A stretch of 64,000 nucleotides of DNA from Sphingobacterium athyrii (lineage in GTDB: Bacteria > Bacteroidota > Bacteroidia > Sphingobacteriales > Sphingobacteriaceae), in NCBI RefSeq assembly GCF_003071065.1, contig NZ_QCXX01000001.1, positions 1,112,971 through 1,176,970 on the forward strand, read 5' to 3'. A program made the position numbers and the translations under genes. The notes under the pieces are model-generated. The model had not been told where the DNA came from, made no database searches, and was given only the letters and a program-made list of their open reading frames with translations. Positions within the stretch are counted from its first letter, which is position 1. Every line of letters starts with the position of its first letter. Shown in pieces: positions 1 through 7,897 of the stretch.

Positions 1-468
1 CGTAATTGCCTGCACTTTTCCTTTATAAATCCAGGCGACATGAGGAATAGCACGGTGCGGAAAATACCCCTTTAACACGGTATCGGCATAGATAAGGGGG
101 AGCTCGATCTTATGCTCCCTGATGAATGCGTTGTTTTTCCAAAACCGTTCTATCGTTGCCTTATCCTGCCAGGTCACCAATACTATCCGTACTTTATCGG
201 ACATCTCCTGCTGTATCTTTTTGAGTTTGGGCATGGACGCGATACAAGCGGTGCAGTACGTATCAAAAAAATCCAGTAGCACCACCTTCTCATTACTGTC
301 CAAGTTTTTAGTTGTGCCGGTACCGAACAGCCAGTTTTCAACTTGAATTGTTGGGAAACTATCGCCTACTTTCAATTGTTTACGAAAGACTGGTAAAGGA
401 ATGGACTGTCCATAGACAGCACCCATCCCCAGCAGTATAAGTGCGATATGTATCATATATTTTTTCAT
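1..468 (-). CDS. TlpA-like thiol-disulfide oxidoreductase (3' end cut by window edge)
   Basis: Reading the minus strand from an ATG at 466-468 gives a continuous frame that runs off the left edge, at least 156 residues. It begins MKKYMIHIALILLGMGAVYG, an N-terminal signal peptide, so the protein acts outside the cytoplasm. A thioredoxin-like fold follows, with the redox motif CTAC in the context DTYCTACIASMPKL, where TlpA/ResA proteins carry WCxxC. The cis-proline region appears as AIPHVAW. Only 2 bases separate it from the SusD gene upstream, so it is the third gene of a SusC-SusD-TlpA operon. Such redoxins may keep exported proteins reduced, but the actual substrate is not evident. The C-terminus is missing because the window ends. 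Confidence 0.8.
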   Translation of the reverse strand, partial: MKKYMIHIALILLGMGAVYGQSIPLPVFRKQLKVGDSFPTIQVENWLFGTGTTKNLDSNEKVVLLDFFDTYCTACIASMPKLKKIQQEMSDKVRIVLVTWQDKATIERFWKNNAFIREHKIELPLIYADTVLKGYFPHRAIPHVAWIYKGKVQAIT

Positions 469-470
469 GG

Positions 471-1820
471 CTATCTTTGATTTTGTATCATCCCCGACTG
501 GTCAATGACGGTTTTGGGTATTTTGATCGCGTATTTTAGTGAATTAGGTTCCAGTGTATATGTCCTGCCGTCAATTATCCGCTTTAAGGTGGTCGAGGAA
601 CTGGCATCTAGGTTTAACCTTTTGAGGTCGGCCCACCGTCTACCTCTAAAAGGCAACTCTTTGCGCCGCTCCTGAAGAATAATTTTTAACAAGCGATCTG
701 GATTGGTTTCTGTGATCGGAGAAAACGAATTCTTGGACCAGCGTTTATTCAACAGCGTATTTAATGAACTCAATGCTTCCTGTATTTTCCCGAGCCTTAC
801 TGCTGCCTCAGCACGGATCAGCAGGGTCTCACCTGTCGTCAGTCCGACAAATATACCAGTATCGCTTCCATCGTACGATCCTTTGAACAGGTGGCTACCA
901 TCGCCTTCTGGAGCAGCCTGAAAGAAAACAATCTTTCGAAGATCCCCCTCATTGTAGAGGGCCAACAATCCTGTATCCACACGTGCGGAATACTGGCTCA
1001 GGGCCCCGGCCAGCGTTGTGGAAGCCGGAAAGATCACTTCTGAATTAAACCGGGAAATGGGCTGCGAGCTACCGGGGGCAAGATCATTAAAATCCAATAG
1101 ATAATTTTTGACCTCGAGTGCCGAACCGGCATAATTAAATGCATGTTGAAACTCGCTCATATCAAGATATACACGTGCTAGACCAGCATAAGCAGCCGCT
1201 TTTGTAGGGCGGCCCAACTTTGTTTCCGTAGCAGGCAATAGGGTTATCGCCTTCTTATAATCATCTACAATACGGTTATAGGTATCCTCCAAGCTAGCCC
1301 TTGAAGAGACTCCACCTAGTTCAGGATCAAGTTTGAGCGGTATACCAAGCGCCTGTGCCCCTTTCCCGGACTCATAAGGCGGTGCATAGACTACTGCGAG
1401 CTGATGAAACGCAAAAGCCCTAAAGAAATAAGCTCCACCCTCAACTCTCCGGTAGTCTGCACCCGTGCTTTTGCTGTCAATATCCGCAAGAATTTTAAGA
1501 ACCTGGTTGGCCTGATAAATTGCTTTGTAGGCACTTTGCCACTGCATGGAAGACATAATGTCATCGTCTGCCCATATATAAGTCTGTTTTTCATCCGCAT
1601 CGGAGAGTGATTGCCAATTGGCTGTACTGAGATAGGAATCGTCCGAAGCGATCTGACCCCAGCTCGGATACACGGTGTTCATTGTCGAGTAATCGTTCAG
1701 CAGTAGATCTGCATGCGTAAGGGTCTTTGGTACCACCATTTTTTGATTCGGCTTTTTGTCCAAAAACTCATTGCAAGAGCTGAGGAAAAGCATAATGAAT
1801 AATAATTGATAAATTTTCAT
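471..1820 (-). CDS. SusD/RagB-family outer-membrane lipoprotein
   Basis: The 449-residue product starts with a lipoprotein signal (lipobox LSSC, cysteine at residue 16) followed by the typical SusD start NEFLDKKPNQ. The middle carries the TPR-like helices of the family (for example GGAYFFRAFAFHQLAVVYA) and the C-terminus has the conserved ILQERRKELPFRGRRWADLKR motif. SusD proteins are surface lids that hand ligand to the SusC channel. At about 450 residues it is shorter than most glycan SusDs (500-600). With a TlpA-like gene next door and no glycoside hydrolase in view, the ligand need not be a glycan. It is 4 bases downstream of susC, clearly one operon. Confidence 0.92.
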   Translation of the reverse strand: MKIYQLLFIMLFLSSCNEFLDKKPNQKMVVPKTLTHADLLLNDYSTMNTVYPSWGQIASDDSYLSTANWQSLSDADEKQTYIWADDDIMSSMQWQSAYKAIYQANQVLKILADIDSKSTGADYRRVEGGAYFFRAFAFHQLAVVYAPPYESGKGAQALGIPLKLDPELGGVSSRASLEDTYNRIVDDYKKAITLLPATETKLGRPTKAAAYAGLARVYLDMSEFQHAFNYAGSALEVKNYLLDFNDLAPGSSQPISRFNSEVIFPASTTLAGALSQYSARVDTGLLALYNEGDLRKIVFFQAAPEGDGSHLFKGSYDGSDTGIFVGLTTGETLLIRAEAAVRLGKIQEALSSLNTLLNKRWSKNSFSPITETNPDRLLKIILQERRKELPFRGRRWADLKRLNLDASSSTTLKRIIDGRTYTLEPNSLKYAIKIPKTVIDQSGMIQNQR

Positions 1821-1824
1821 AAGT

Positions 1825-4800
1825 CTAGAAACTACAGTTAAAACCTAGGGAATACGTACGCGGCAATGGAATATTGGTTCCAAAATCCGGGTCTACTCCC
1901 CATTTATTGGCGCGCCAGAGCGTGCAGATATTTTGCACATAAGCATACAACCTTGCATTTTTTACAGGCAATTTTGCCATCATGGGCAGTTGCCAGCTCA
2001 GTTGGATGTCTTTCCATTTGATCTGGCTGGCAGAACTAACTAGTGCGGACGAGGCGCGGTAGAAATCCGACGAATACAATGCGTTGGGATAATTGAACGC
2101 AGGTACATCTGTCCGGAGCTCATCGCCCGGATTCTGCCACCGCAGCGCATAATCTGCGTGGCCAATTCCCTGATCAATAAAGGATTGATTGTCGAACGAT
2201 TTCCGAATAAATTTATGTCCCAGCTGGTACCCGATATTAAACGATAGCTCAAAGTCTTTCAGGTTAAATGTATTTCGGAATGAGCCAAAATACAGGGGAA
2301 CCCTACTTCCATGGTTGTCCACATCCTCGATTTTGGAGTCGTACACGATAGCAGCATAATCTTTAGAGACCTCCCCTTTGACAATCCCCTGCGGTGCACC
2401 TGTTGCTGGGTCGAGACCCGCCCAGGGGAAAGTCAGCAGGCTATAGAGATCCATACCCTCGATGGGGGTCGCCAAGGAAGCACCGATCCCTGCTATATAG
2501 TTCCGCGCCACATTGTTGCTAATATAAGATCTGGTCACCTTAGTCCTATTGTAGGAGAAAACCAGATTGGTCATCCAGCTGAACTGCTGCTTTTTGATAT
2601 TAGTCGAATTGAGCATAACATCCACTCCCCTACCGTCGAGGTTACCACTGTTGATAGTGAGAGATGCAAAGCCCGTGGTCGGATCAACTTCACCTGCAGC
2701 GATGAGGTCTTTAGGCCTTTTGATATAGTATTCTATTGCACCGGACAATCGGCTTCTGAGCATGCTAAAGTCGAGACCAAAATTCCACATGCCCACGCGC
2801 TCCCATCGGAGTTTGGGATTTGGTGGCGACTGGATACTGGCATAGCTCTGTCCAGTCATATAATGGGGGGATGTCGACAGATAAATGATCGGATAGGCAG
2901 CGACACTGTTATTCACATTACCATTATAGCCATAGGTAGCGCGGAGCTTGAGCAAGTCTATGGTTTTATTTTTTAGGAACTGCTCCGCTGATAAAAGCCA
3001 TGAGGCCCCAAGGGACCAGAATGGCTGCCCCTTGTCATTGGACTTTACGCCAAAAATATTGGAAGCATCCTTCCTGACGCTTGCGCTGAGGGTATATCTA
3101 TCTTTATAAGCATATGCCGCATTAGAAAAATAAGAGACATACCTGTTTTCATAGGCCTCAATCTGGCTGGCGTCTATCAGGGTTGTAGAACCGGCGATTC
3201 CATTTAGATAAGGTACTCTTTTACCGTATTCGACAGGTTGAAAGGTAAGATACTCCGGATCATAACCATAGAACACAGAGGAGATCATATCACTGGAAAC
3301 CATGCGGAATTCTGCTCCCGCGATAGCATCTAAGCGGTGCTTACCTTTCCATTCCCTGTTCCAATTCATCTGTATACGGCCCTGCTGTGATTTATTGGTT
3401 CGGTGAAGCTTATTCAGATAGTCCCCAACGGGATAATGAAAAGTCACCCCCTCCACGTTCCATGCGGTATGGTAATTGAGCCATTCGCGCTGCTGTACAG
3501 ATCCGATACCCCGCCAGGACTCCGTTGGCTGATAGGCTCGCAGATAGGAGTATAACATGCTCAGCTTTAGCGAGGGCAGCAATTGGTAATTTAGTGAGAC
3601 ATTGGCAAAAGTTTCACGTACGAAAGTATTCTGATGGGTCTGACCGAGCTCGTCGAGAGGGTAGTAATCCCAGTTGAGCAATCTTCCACCCGCTACTGTA
3701 TCCCTAAATATCGGGTTGAGGGCTATGGCATCCACTTCCAGCGGATTTCCCTTTTCGTCTGCGAGCCGCAGGTAAGGATAATTGCGCACCATCATATTAT
3801 ATCCCATCGGGATATAACTCTGTTTGTTATGCGACTCAGTATAGGTAAGTCCGAGGTCAATAGTCAGGTTCTTCACTGGATTGACCTGCGTATTATTTTT
3901 TGCTGTAAACCTATCGTAGGAAGAAGTAATAAGGTTATCCAGATTTTTATCATAGCCGAAGGAGAACGAAGTGTTCAGCGTCTCCCCACCGCCGCGCATC
4001 TGCAGGTTATATTGCTGCGCTACAGAGGGGCGGTACATATAGGTTAGATAGTCCTTTCTGACATCTACATTGCGCAGCATATCCAGTTCACTTTTCAGTT
4101 CATCCGATGTTATGCTATTTTCTTTGAATTTTTTAAGCAATTGGATTACAGGTGTCATACTGCCGTTATACCTTTTGATACGTGATGTCCAATAGCCCTT
4201 GTCAAAGAGCAATTGCTCCAGATCAATATAATCCGAACTTTCCATCTGTGGGGCATAATATAGATCCGGTTTCTCCCCGATGGTAACATTGGAATTAAAA
4301 TCTATCTGGAAAGGCTGATTATATTTCCCCCGTTTTGTGGTGATGACGATCACACCATTTCCGGACTGTGCACCCCAGATGGAAGAAGCTGATGCATCCT
4401 TCAGTACCGTTACATTTAGGATATCATTGGGATTGATATTCATAAAGTTGCCATTGAGCAGATCAAAATTATTGGGATAGGGAACGCCGTCGATAACGAC
4501 TAGGGGCCAGCTTTCGGAATTCATTGTACTCACTCCGCGAACATTAATATTGAGCAATCGTCCTTTATTTTCTGAAAAGAATTTCGTGCTCGAGATGCTA
4601 GGCACCACATCCTCCAGCCTGCTCACAAAATCTGTGGAAACTTTACGATTGAGCAATTTACTATCGACGAATTCAAAACTACCTGTCGCCCTTTCCTTGG
4701 GGATCTTTTGGTAGCCTGTGGAGACTACCTCCACCTCTTCCAATTGATTCTCTACAGGTATCATCTTTATCGTTAATGATACTCCGACGGAGTATTTGAC

Positions 4801-5163
4801 TTCAAGAGGCTTGTAGCCTATGTAAGTAAATTTCACTAACCCGTTTCTATGTTTGATCGGAAGTGTAAAACTACCATCCTTGTTGGATGATGTCTGCTGG
4901 TTCTGGGCCTCGACACGAATAAATACACCCTGCAAGGGCTTTCCATCTGTAGCTGAAACTACAGTACCTTGCAGTACCAGATTATATAGCCCATCGGCCC
5001 CGCTATCCTTGCGGGGCGTCTGAGCCGATAAACTAAACATAGAAAACATTACAATAGCCCAGAAAAGGATTGACAATTTTAAGCAGTTCGATTTAGTTAG
5101 TTGTGGACAGGAGCATTGCGTACTAATAAGCAGTTCACTCCCACCCTTGTAAAAATGAGTCAT
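1825..5163 (-). CDS. SusC/RagA-family TonB-dependent receptor
   Basis: The 1112-residue product has a late signal peptide (hydrophobic stretch about 29-48, ending FSLSAQ) after an unusually long polar N-terminus. A CarboxypepD_reg-like domain follows at about 65-135 (LQGTVVSATDGKPLQGVFIR), then the TonB-box/plug start LEEVEVVSTGYQKIPKERATG, the SusC plug motif VLKDASASSIWGAQSGNGVI and a long beta-barrel ending in an aromatic residue (GFNCSF). No STN domain is seen, although FecR-controlled receptors often have one. It forms the energised outer-membrane channel paired with the SusD lid just downstream. No in-frame ATG lies between the chosen start and the hydrophobic core, so this start is kept. 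Confidence 0.92.
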   Translation of the reverse strand: MTHFYKGGSELLISTQCSCPQLTKSNCLKLSILFWAIVMFSMFSLSAQTPRKDSGADGLYNLVLQGTVVSATDGKPLQGVFIRVEAQNQQTSSNKDGSFTLPIKHRNGLVKFTYIGYKPLEVKYSVGVSLTIKMIPVENQLEEVEVVSTGYQKIPKERATGSFEFVDSKLLNRKVSTDFVSRLEDVVPSISSTKFFSENKGRLLNINVRGVSTMNSESWPLVVIDGVPYPNNFDLLNGNFMNINPNDILNVTVLKDASASSIWGAQSGNGVIVITTKRGKYNQPFQIDFNSNVTIGEKPDLYYAPQMESSDYIDLEQLLFDKGYWTSRIKRYNGSMTPVIQLLKKFKENSITSDELKSELDMLRNVDVRKDYLTYMYRPSVAQQYNLQMRGGGETLNTSFSFGYDKNLDNLITSSYDRFTAKNNTQVNPVKNLTIDLGLTYTESHNKQSYIPMGYNMMVRNYPYLRLADEKGNPLEVDAIALNPIFRDTVAGGRLLNWDYYPLDELGQTHQNTFVRETFANVSLNYQLLPSLKLSMLYSYLRAYQPTESWRGIGSVQQREWLNYHTAWNVEGVTFHYPVGDYLNKLHRTNKSQQGRIQMNWNREWKGKHRLDAIAGAEFRMVSSDMISSVFYGYDPEYLTFQPVEYGKRVPYLNGIAGSTTLIDASQIEAYENRYVSYFSNAAYAYKDRYTLSASVRKDASNIFGVKSNDKGQPFWSLGASWLLSAEQFLKNKTIDLLKLRATYGYNGNVNNSVAAYPIIYLSTSPHYMTGQSYASIQSPPNPKLRWERVGMWNFGLDFSMLRSRLSGAIEYYIKRPKDLIAAGEVDPTTGFASLTINSGNLDGRGVDVMLNSTNIKKQQFSWMTNLVFSYNRTKVTRSYISNNVARNYIAGIGASLATPIEGMDLYSLLTFPWAGLDPATGAPQGIVKGEVSKDYAAIVYDSKIEDVDNHGSRVPLYFGSFRNTFNLKDFELSFNIGYQLGHKFIRKSFDNQSFIDQGIGHADYALRWQNPGDELRTDVPAFNYPNALYSSDFYRASSALVSSASQIKWKDIQLSWQLPMMAKLPVKNARLYAYVQNICTLWRANKWGVDPDFGTNIPLPRTYSLGFNCSF

Positions 5164-5312
5164 TTTTAAAGGTGTTAATAGGGCTGCGACCTGCTTGGAT
5201 TAGGAGTTTCTTCGATACTTACAAACGCATTGTTTTACTCCTAAGCCTTGCTTAGGTCACAAATAAATAATAAGGTTAATAAAAAATCGAAGGGCGTTTG
5301 AATGGTTAGTTT

Positions 5313-5320
5313 CAAAGGTA
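5313..5320 (-). promoter_or_regulatory. Bacteroidota -7 promoter box for the SusC operon
   Basis: On the minus strand the sequence reads TACCTTTG, an exact match to the Bacteroidota -7 consensus TAnnTTTG. It lies about 150 bases upstream of the susC start and just downstream of the terminator at 5351-5371. I did not see a convincing -33 TTG element at the usual spacing. Transcription would begin near 5306, leaving a leader of about 140 bases. Confidence 0.5.
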
Positions 5321-5350
5321 TATATTAGGATCGTCACGCTCTTTACGATT

Positions 5351-5371
5351 AAAAAAGTCGTATAGACTTTT
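5351..5371 (-). terminator. Rho-independent terminator of the structured RNA
   Basis: On the minus strand AAAAGTC-TATAC-GACTTTT forms a perfect 7-bp hairpin running into a tract of six T. It separates the structured element upstream (5372-5651) from the SusC promoter downstream. The hairpin is symmetrical enough to stop plus-strand transcription as well. Confidence 0.55.
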
Positions 5372-5651
5372 CGCCTCTAGAGCTACTCCGGAGAACGGAC
5401 TAAATTTTTATACAACTGTTTTTTCATACTCGTTTTATTGGTTAAACGAGTCTTTTTCGGTGGGTATATTGCTATAAGCATGGAGCCCCAACCTATGGTC
5501 CTGGAGGGTTGGAACGCCCTTGAACACACATAAGAAGGGAACCCCATACTTGTAGCATGGGAGTTCTTACTTCTCATCTCGTGTTCCATACGAAGGTTCC
5601 AATTTCCAGGACAAGACTCGAAGCAGAAGCTTCATTTCTTTCTATTTGAAG
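5351..5651 (-). ncRNA. Structured non-coding RNA, rod-like, possibly 6S-type
   Basis: No convincing gene covers this stretch, yet it folds into one long interrupted rod. The pairs are 5499-5505 with 5605-5611, 5509-5515 with 5596-5602, 5523-5527 with 5581-5585, 5530-5537 with 5570-5577, 5539-5542 with 5563-5566 and 5543-5549 with 5555-5561, around a loop at 5550-5554. An outer stem pairs 5483-5487 with 5615-5619. Three non-Watson-Crick pairs are G-U if the minus strand is transcribed but A-C mismatches on the plus strand, which fixes the direction. A TAACTTTG promoter box lies just upstream and a terminator just downstream. A second perfect hairpin (5428-5451) lies in the 3' part. The long rod with internal bulges recalls 6S RNA, but I cannot confirm the family. 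SRP RNA, tmRNA and RNase P signatures are absent. Confidence 0.5.
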
Positions 5652-5656
5652 TTCTG

Positions 5657-5664
5657 CAAAGTTA
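5657..5664 (-). promoter_or_regulatory. -7 promoter box of the structured RNA
   Basis: The minus strand reads TAACTTTG, an exact TAnnTTTG match, immediately upstream of the rod-like RNA element. A start near 5650 would give a transcript of about 300 nt ending at the terminator at 5351-5371. No clear -33 element was recognised. Confidence 0.45.
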
Positions 5665-5772
5665 CTAAATCAAGTAAACTTTTACTGATGATTTTCTAAA
5701 TCAATTTTCAACAATTATTTATACACAAAATTAAAGAAAAAGGATAAATATTACTATTTTTTTTAGTATATT

Positions 5773-5803
5773 TACCCTTGTAAAAAGTAGCTAAAAACTA
5801 CTT
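5773..5803 (+). promoter_or_regulatory. Promoter and candidate auto-operator of the HTH genes
   Basis: TACCCTTG at 5773-5780 is one base off the TAnnTTTG box. Directly after it, at the expected transcription start, is an inverted repeat AAGTAG-ctaaaaa-CTACTT (5785-5803). A palindrome on the start site, 45 bases ahead of an XRE-type regulator, is the usual layout for HipB-like autorepression. The operator role is inferred. Confidence 0.4.
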
Positions 5804-5847
5804 ACCAATTTAACTTCAATAATCCAGAATGAGTAGATTTGTAGCTT

Positions 5848-6285
5848 ATGGCAAATGAAGACAAACATCCATTTTTAGAATTGGATAACAAAAAAATAGG
5901 ACATAAAATATATATTCAACGAAAAATTGCTGGTCTTAAAGCCTTTGATGTAGCCGAACAACTAGGTATCAAGGAAGCCGCTTATACCAAATATGAACGT
6001 GGAGAAACAAAAATTACTATTGATTTTGTTAAGAAGATAGCAATGATTTTCAACATTGACCCGCTCTTAATATTGTCTACTGCACCGGATACGTTTTACT
6101 CCCAAATTACGAATTCGACTATTCTCAATGCGTCACATTTCCAAAATTTCCATGGTACTAGTGAAAAACAAAATGAATCAATTTTGCTTTTGATTGATAA
6201 TGTCGTAAAATTAAATGAACGTATGATGTTGTTGTTAGAAAAATTAGATAAAAAAGATACTGAAACGTCCAAGAATAATTTATAA
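5848..6285 (+). CDS. XRE-family helix-turn-helix protein (HipB-like candidate)
   Basis: The 145-residue protein has an XRE/HTH_3 DNA-binding domain at about 14-74: KIGHKIYIQRKIAGLKAFDVAEQLGIKEAAYTKYERGETKI follows the usual pattern including the YExGxxxI signature. The C-terminal half (about 90-145) has a short motif (NSTILNASHFQNFHG, then EKQNESILLLIDNVVKLNERM), which looks like an amphipathic coiled-coil dimerisation or partner-binding segment. It stands first in a set of two paralogous HTH genes upstream of a HipA-like kinase, so it could be the DNA-binding antitoxin/autorepressor. Only 11 bases separate it from the next gene. The candidate operator is at 5785-5803. Confidence 0.8.
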   Translation: MANEDKHPFLELDNKKIGHKIYIQRKIAGLKAFDVAEQLGIKEAAYTKYERGETKITIDFVKKIAMIFNIDPLLILSTAPDTFYSQITNSTILNASHFQNFHGTSEKQNESILLLIDNVVKLNERMMLLLEKLDKKDTETSKNNL

Positions 6286-6296
6286 TCACATTGATA

Positions 6297-6695
6297 ATGG
6301 AAGAAAAAAATATACAGCCAATAGAATTAGATCACAAAAGAATAGGTTTCGAATTCTATCTACATAGGCAAAATTCTGGTTTAACTACGCAAGAAACAGC
6401 GCAGGGGCTGGAAATTCTAAAAGAGGATTATGAAAATCTAGAAAAAGGAAATGGAAAATTTACTATTGAATTAATTGAGAAAGGAGCTCGATTGTTTAAG
6501 AAAGATCCACTGCAGTTCCTTTCGCACAATTCCAGCCATACATTTAACGATATTGAAAACGCAACCATCCTTAATGCTTCTACCTTCCATACTTTCATTG
6601 GAGTGAACGAAAAACAGAATGATGCTATACTAGCGTTAATAAACAACGTTACAGAAATGAATAAAAAAATATTTGAAATGATTGAGCAAAAGTAA
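6297..6695 (+). CDS. Second, diverged XRE-like HTH paralog
   Basis: The 132-residue protein is a clear paralog of the preceding one: ELDHKRIGFEFYLHRQNSGLTTQETAQGLEILKEDYENLEKGNGKFTI aligns over the HTH, and NATILNASTFHTFIGVNEKQNDAILALINNVTEMNKKI aligns over the tail. I chose the ATG at 6297; a TTG at 6291 would add two residues. Its recognition helix is more acidic (EILKEDYENLE) than that of its partner, so it may have lost DNA binding and act through heterodimers. The pair looks like a tandem duplication followed by divergence. A terminator-like hairpin follows at 6709-6745. Confidence 0.75.
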   Translation: MEEKNIQPIELDHKRIGFEFYLHRQNSGLTTQETAQGLEILKEDYENLEKGNGKFTIELIEKGARLFKKDPLQFLSHNSSHTFNDIENATILNASTFHTFIGVNEKQNDAILALINNVTEMNKKIFEMIEQK

Positions 6696-6708
6696 CTTTG
6701 CTCTTTAG

Positions 6709-6745
6709 ATGCGGGCAGCTCCCCTATTTGTTGCTCGCATTTTAA
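6709..6745 (+). terminator. Terminator-like hairpin after the HTH pair
   Basis: ATGCGGGC (6709-6716) pairs with GCTCGCAT (6733-6740) with one mismatch and is followed by TTTTAAT. It sits 14 bases after the stop codon of the second HTH gene. If active, it would partly uncouple the kinase from the HTH genes. Confidence 0.4.
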
Positions 6746-6761
6746 TAAAATACTAGCCAAT

Positions 6762-6803
6762 CATTTTTTAGTTCTTTTTTTATGAAAAAAGAACTAAAAA
6801 ATG
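6762..6803. repeat. Perfect 19-bp AT-rich inverted repeat
   Basis: CATTTTTTAGTTCTTTTTT (6762-6780) is followed by the 4-base loop TATG and its exact reverse complement (6785-6803). It lies between the HTH pair and the HipA-like kinase, about 72 bases before the kinase start. It could be a terminator, an operator of the HTH proteins, or a transcript hairpin that lowers kinase expression. Confidence 0.7.
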
Positions 6804-6874
6804 GAATTATTAAGACTTGTCGAATAGTTTTACAACAACAGACATATCAAAGTTTTTAAATTTGAAAAATTATA

Positions 6875-7897
6875 ATGCCAAATTATAAGCATATTTTAAG
6901 GCGAGAAGAATCAGCTGGCTATTCGGGGAATATTAATGAGAAAAGTATCCCAATTCTTAAAAGTAAGGATTATATTGTCATAGACAAGCCACTAGACGGG
7001 GACGCACCAAAGGCATTTTTAAAAGTATATTCGTTTAAAAAAGGTGGGAGCAACAAGAAATGTAACCAACAGAGCTGGGAGTCTTATATAGCAAAAACAG
7101 GTGAAAAGTGGTATCCACAAGAATCTGTTATTGAATTTATGATAAACAGAATAGGACAAACTCTTGGTTTGAAAATGAATGAAGTTTGCCTACTAAAAAT
7201 CAATGGACAAATCAGATTCTTGAGCAAATATTTTTTAAATCCAAAACATGAAGTCATGAGCCATGGTGCCGAAATATTCGGTGAATATTTAAACGATATG
7301 GAAATGGCACAAGAGATAGCCAATGACAAAAAAAGATCAAGAGAAAATTTCACTTTTGAATTTCTAATAGGGGCTATTGAACATAAATACCCTCATTGCC
7401 ATCAGAATATAATCAAAGATATTGTTAGAATGATTACTTTCGATGCAATTGCTGGGAATAATGATAGACATTTCTATAATTGGGCAGTGATTACTTCTAT
7501 TAGAAAAAATAGTAGCTTACCCCGCCTTGCGCCTATATACGATTCTGCAAGAGGCCTCACTTGGAATTGGAGTGAAGAAAATTTGATAAAGTATGTAGCT
7601 CAAGAAAAGAACAATGGCAAGAAAATTGCAAGATATATCAAGGAGGCATGCCCAAGGATAAGTACCGAAGGGAATTTTAACATAAATCATTTTGATTTAA
7701 TCTTTTTTATTAAGAACTTTAGAAATAGTGAATATTTAGAAATAATTAACGATCTTTGCAGTCCTTTAAAAGAAGAAGAAGTTATTACAATGATTAAAGA
7801 TGAATTTTCATCAATTTTCAGTGTTATTAGAATTGATACCATAATACATATTATTAAAAGAAGATTTAGCATTTTAAGAGAGGAGGCGTCATGTTGA
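6875..7897 (+). CDS. HipA-like Ser/Thr kinase (HipT-like toxin candidate)
   Basis: The 340-residue protein has the C-terminal kinase features of the HipA family. These are a probable ATP-binding lysine strand (KAFLKVY, about 46-52), the helix region QESVIEFMINRIGQTLGLKMNEV typical of HipA, the catalytic-loop motif GNNDRHFYNW (Asp197, Asn202) and a metal-binding Asp in APIYDSARGL (Asp223). It lacks the N-terminal subdomain of full HipA (about 440 residues); an equivalent is encoded separately by the next gene, which overlaps it by 7 bases. HipA kinases phosphorylate aminoacyl-tRNA synthetases and induce growth arrest; the target here is unknown. The upstream HTH pair supports a toxin-antitoxin reading, but a non-toxic signalling role is possible. 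Confidence 0.7.
   Translation: MPNYKHILRREESAGYSGNINEKSIPILKSKDYIVIDKPLDGDAPKAFLKVYSFKKGGSNKKCNQQSWESYIAKTGEKWYPQESVIEFMINRIGQTLGLKMNEVCLLKINGQIRFLSKYFLNPKHEVMSHGAEIFGEYLNDMEMAQEIANDKKRSRENFTFEFLIGAIEHKYPHCHQNIIKDIVRMITFDAIAGNNDRHFYNWAVITSIRKNSSLPRLAPIYDSARGLTWNWSEENLIKYVAQEKNNGKKIARYIKEACPRISTEGNFNINHFDLIFFIKNFRNSEYLEIINDLCSPLKEEEVITMIKDEFSSIFSVIRIDTIIHIIKRRFSILREEASC

Noticed and set aside
2311..2976. 221-codon plus-strand frame within the first susC gene
   Set aside because: It is antisense to a well-supported SusC barrel sequence and has no recognisable domain.
5383..5589. 68-codon minus-strand frame inside the structured RNA region
   Set aside because: The frame follows the RNA stems rather than a protein pattern, has no family motif, and the base pairing explains the conservation better.
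5164..5847. tmRNA, RNase P RNA or SRP RNA in the structured region
   Set aside because: No tag-peptide frame, no tRNA-like end, no RNase P or SRP signature; only a rod-like fold remains.
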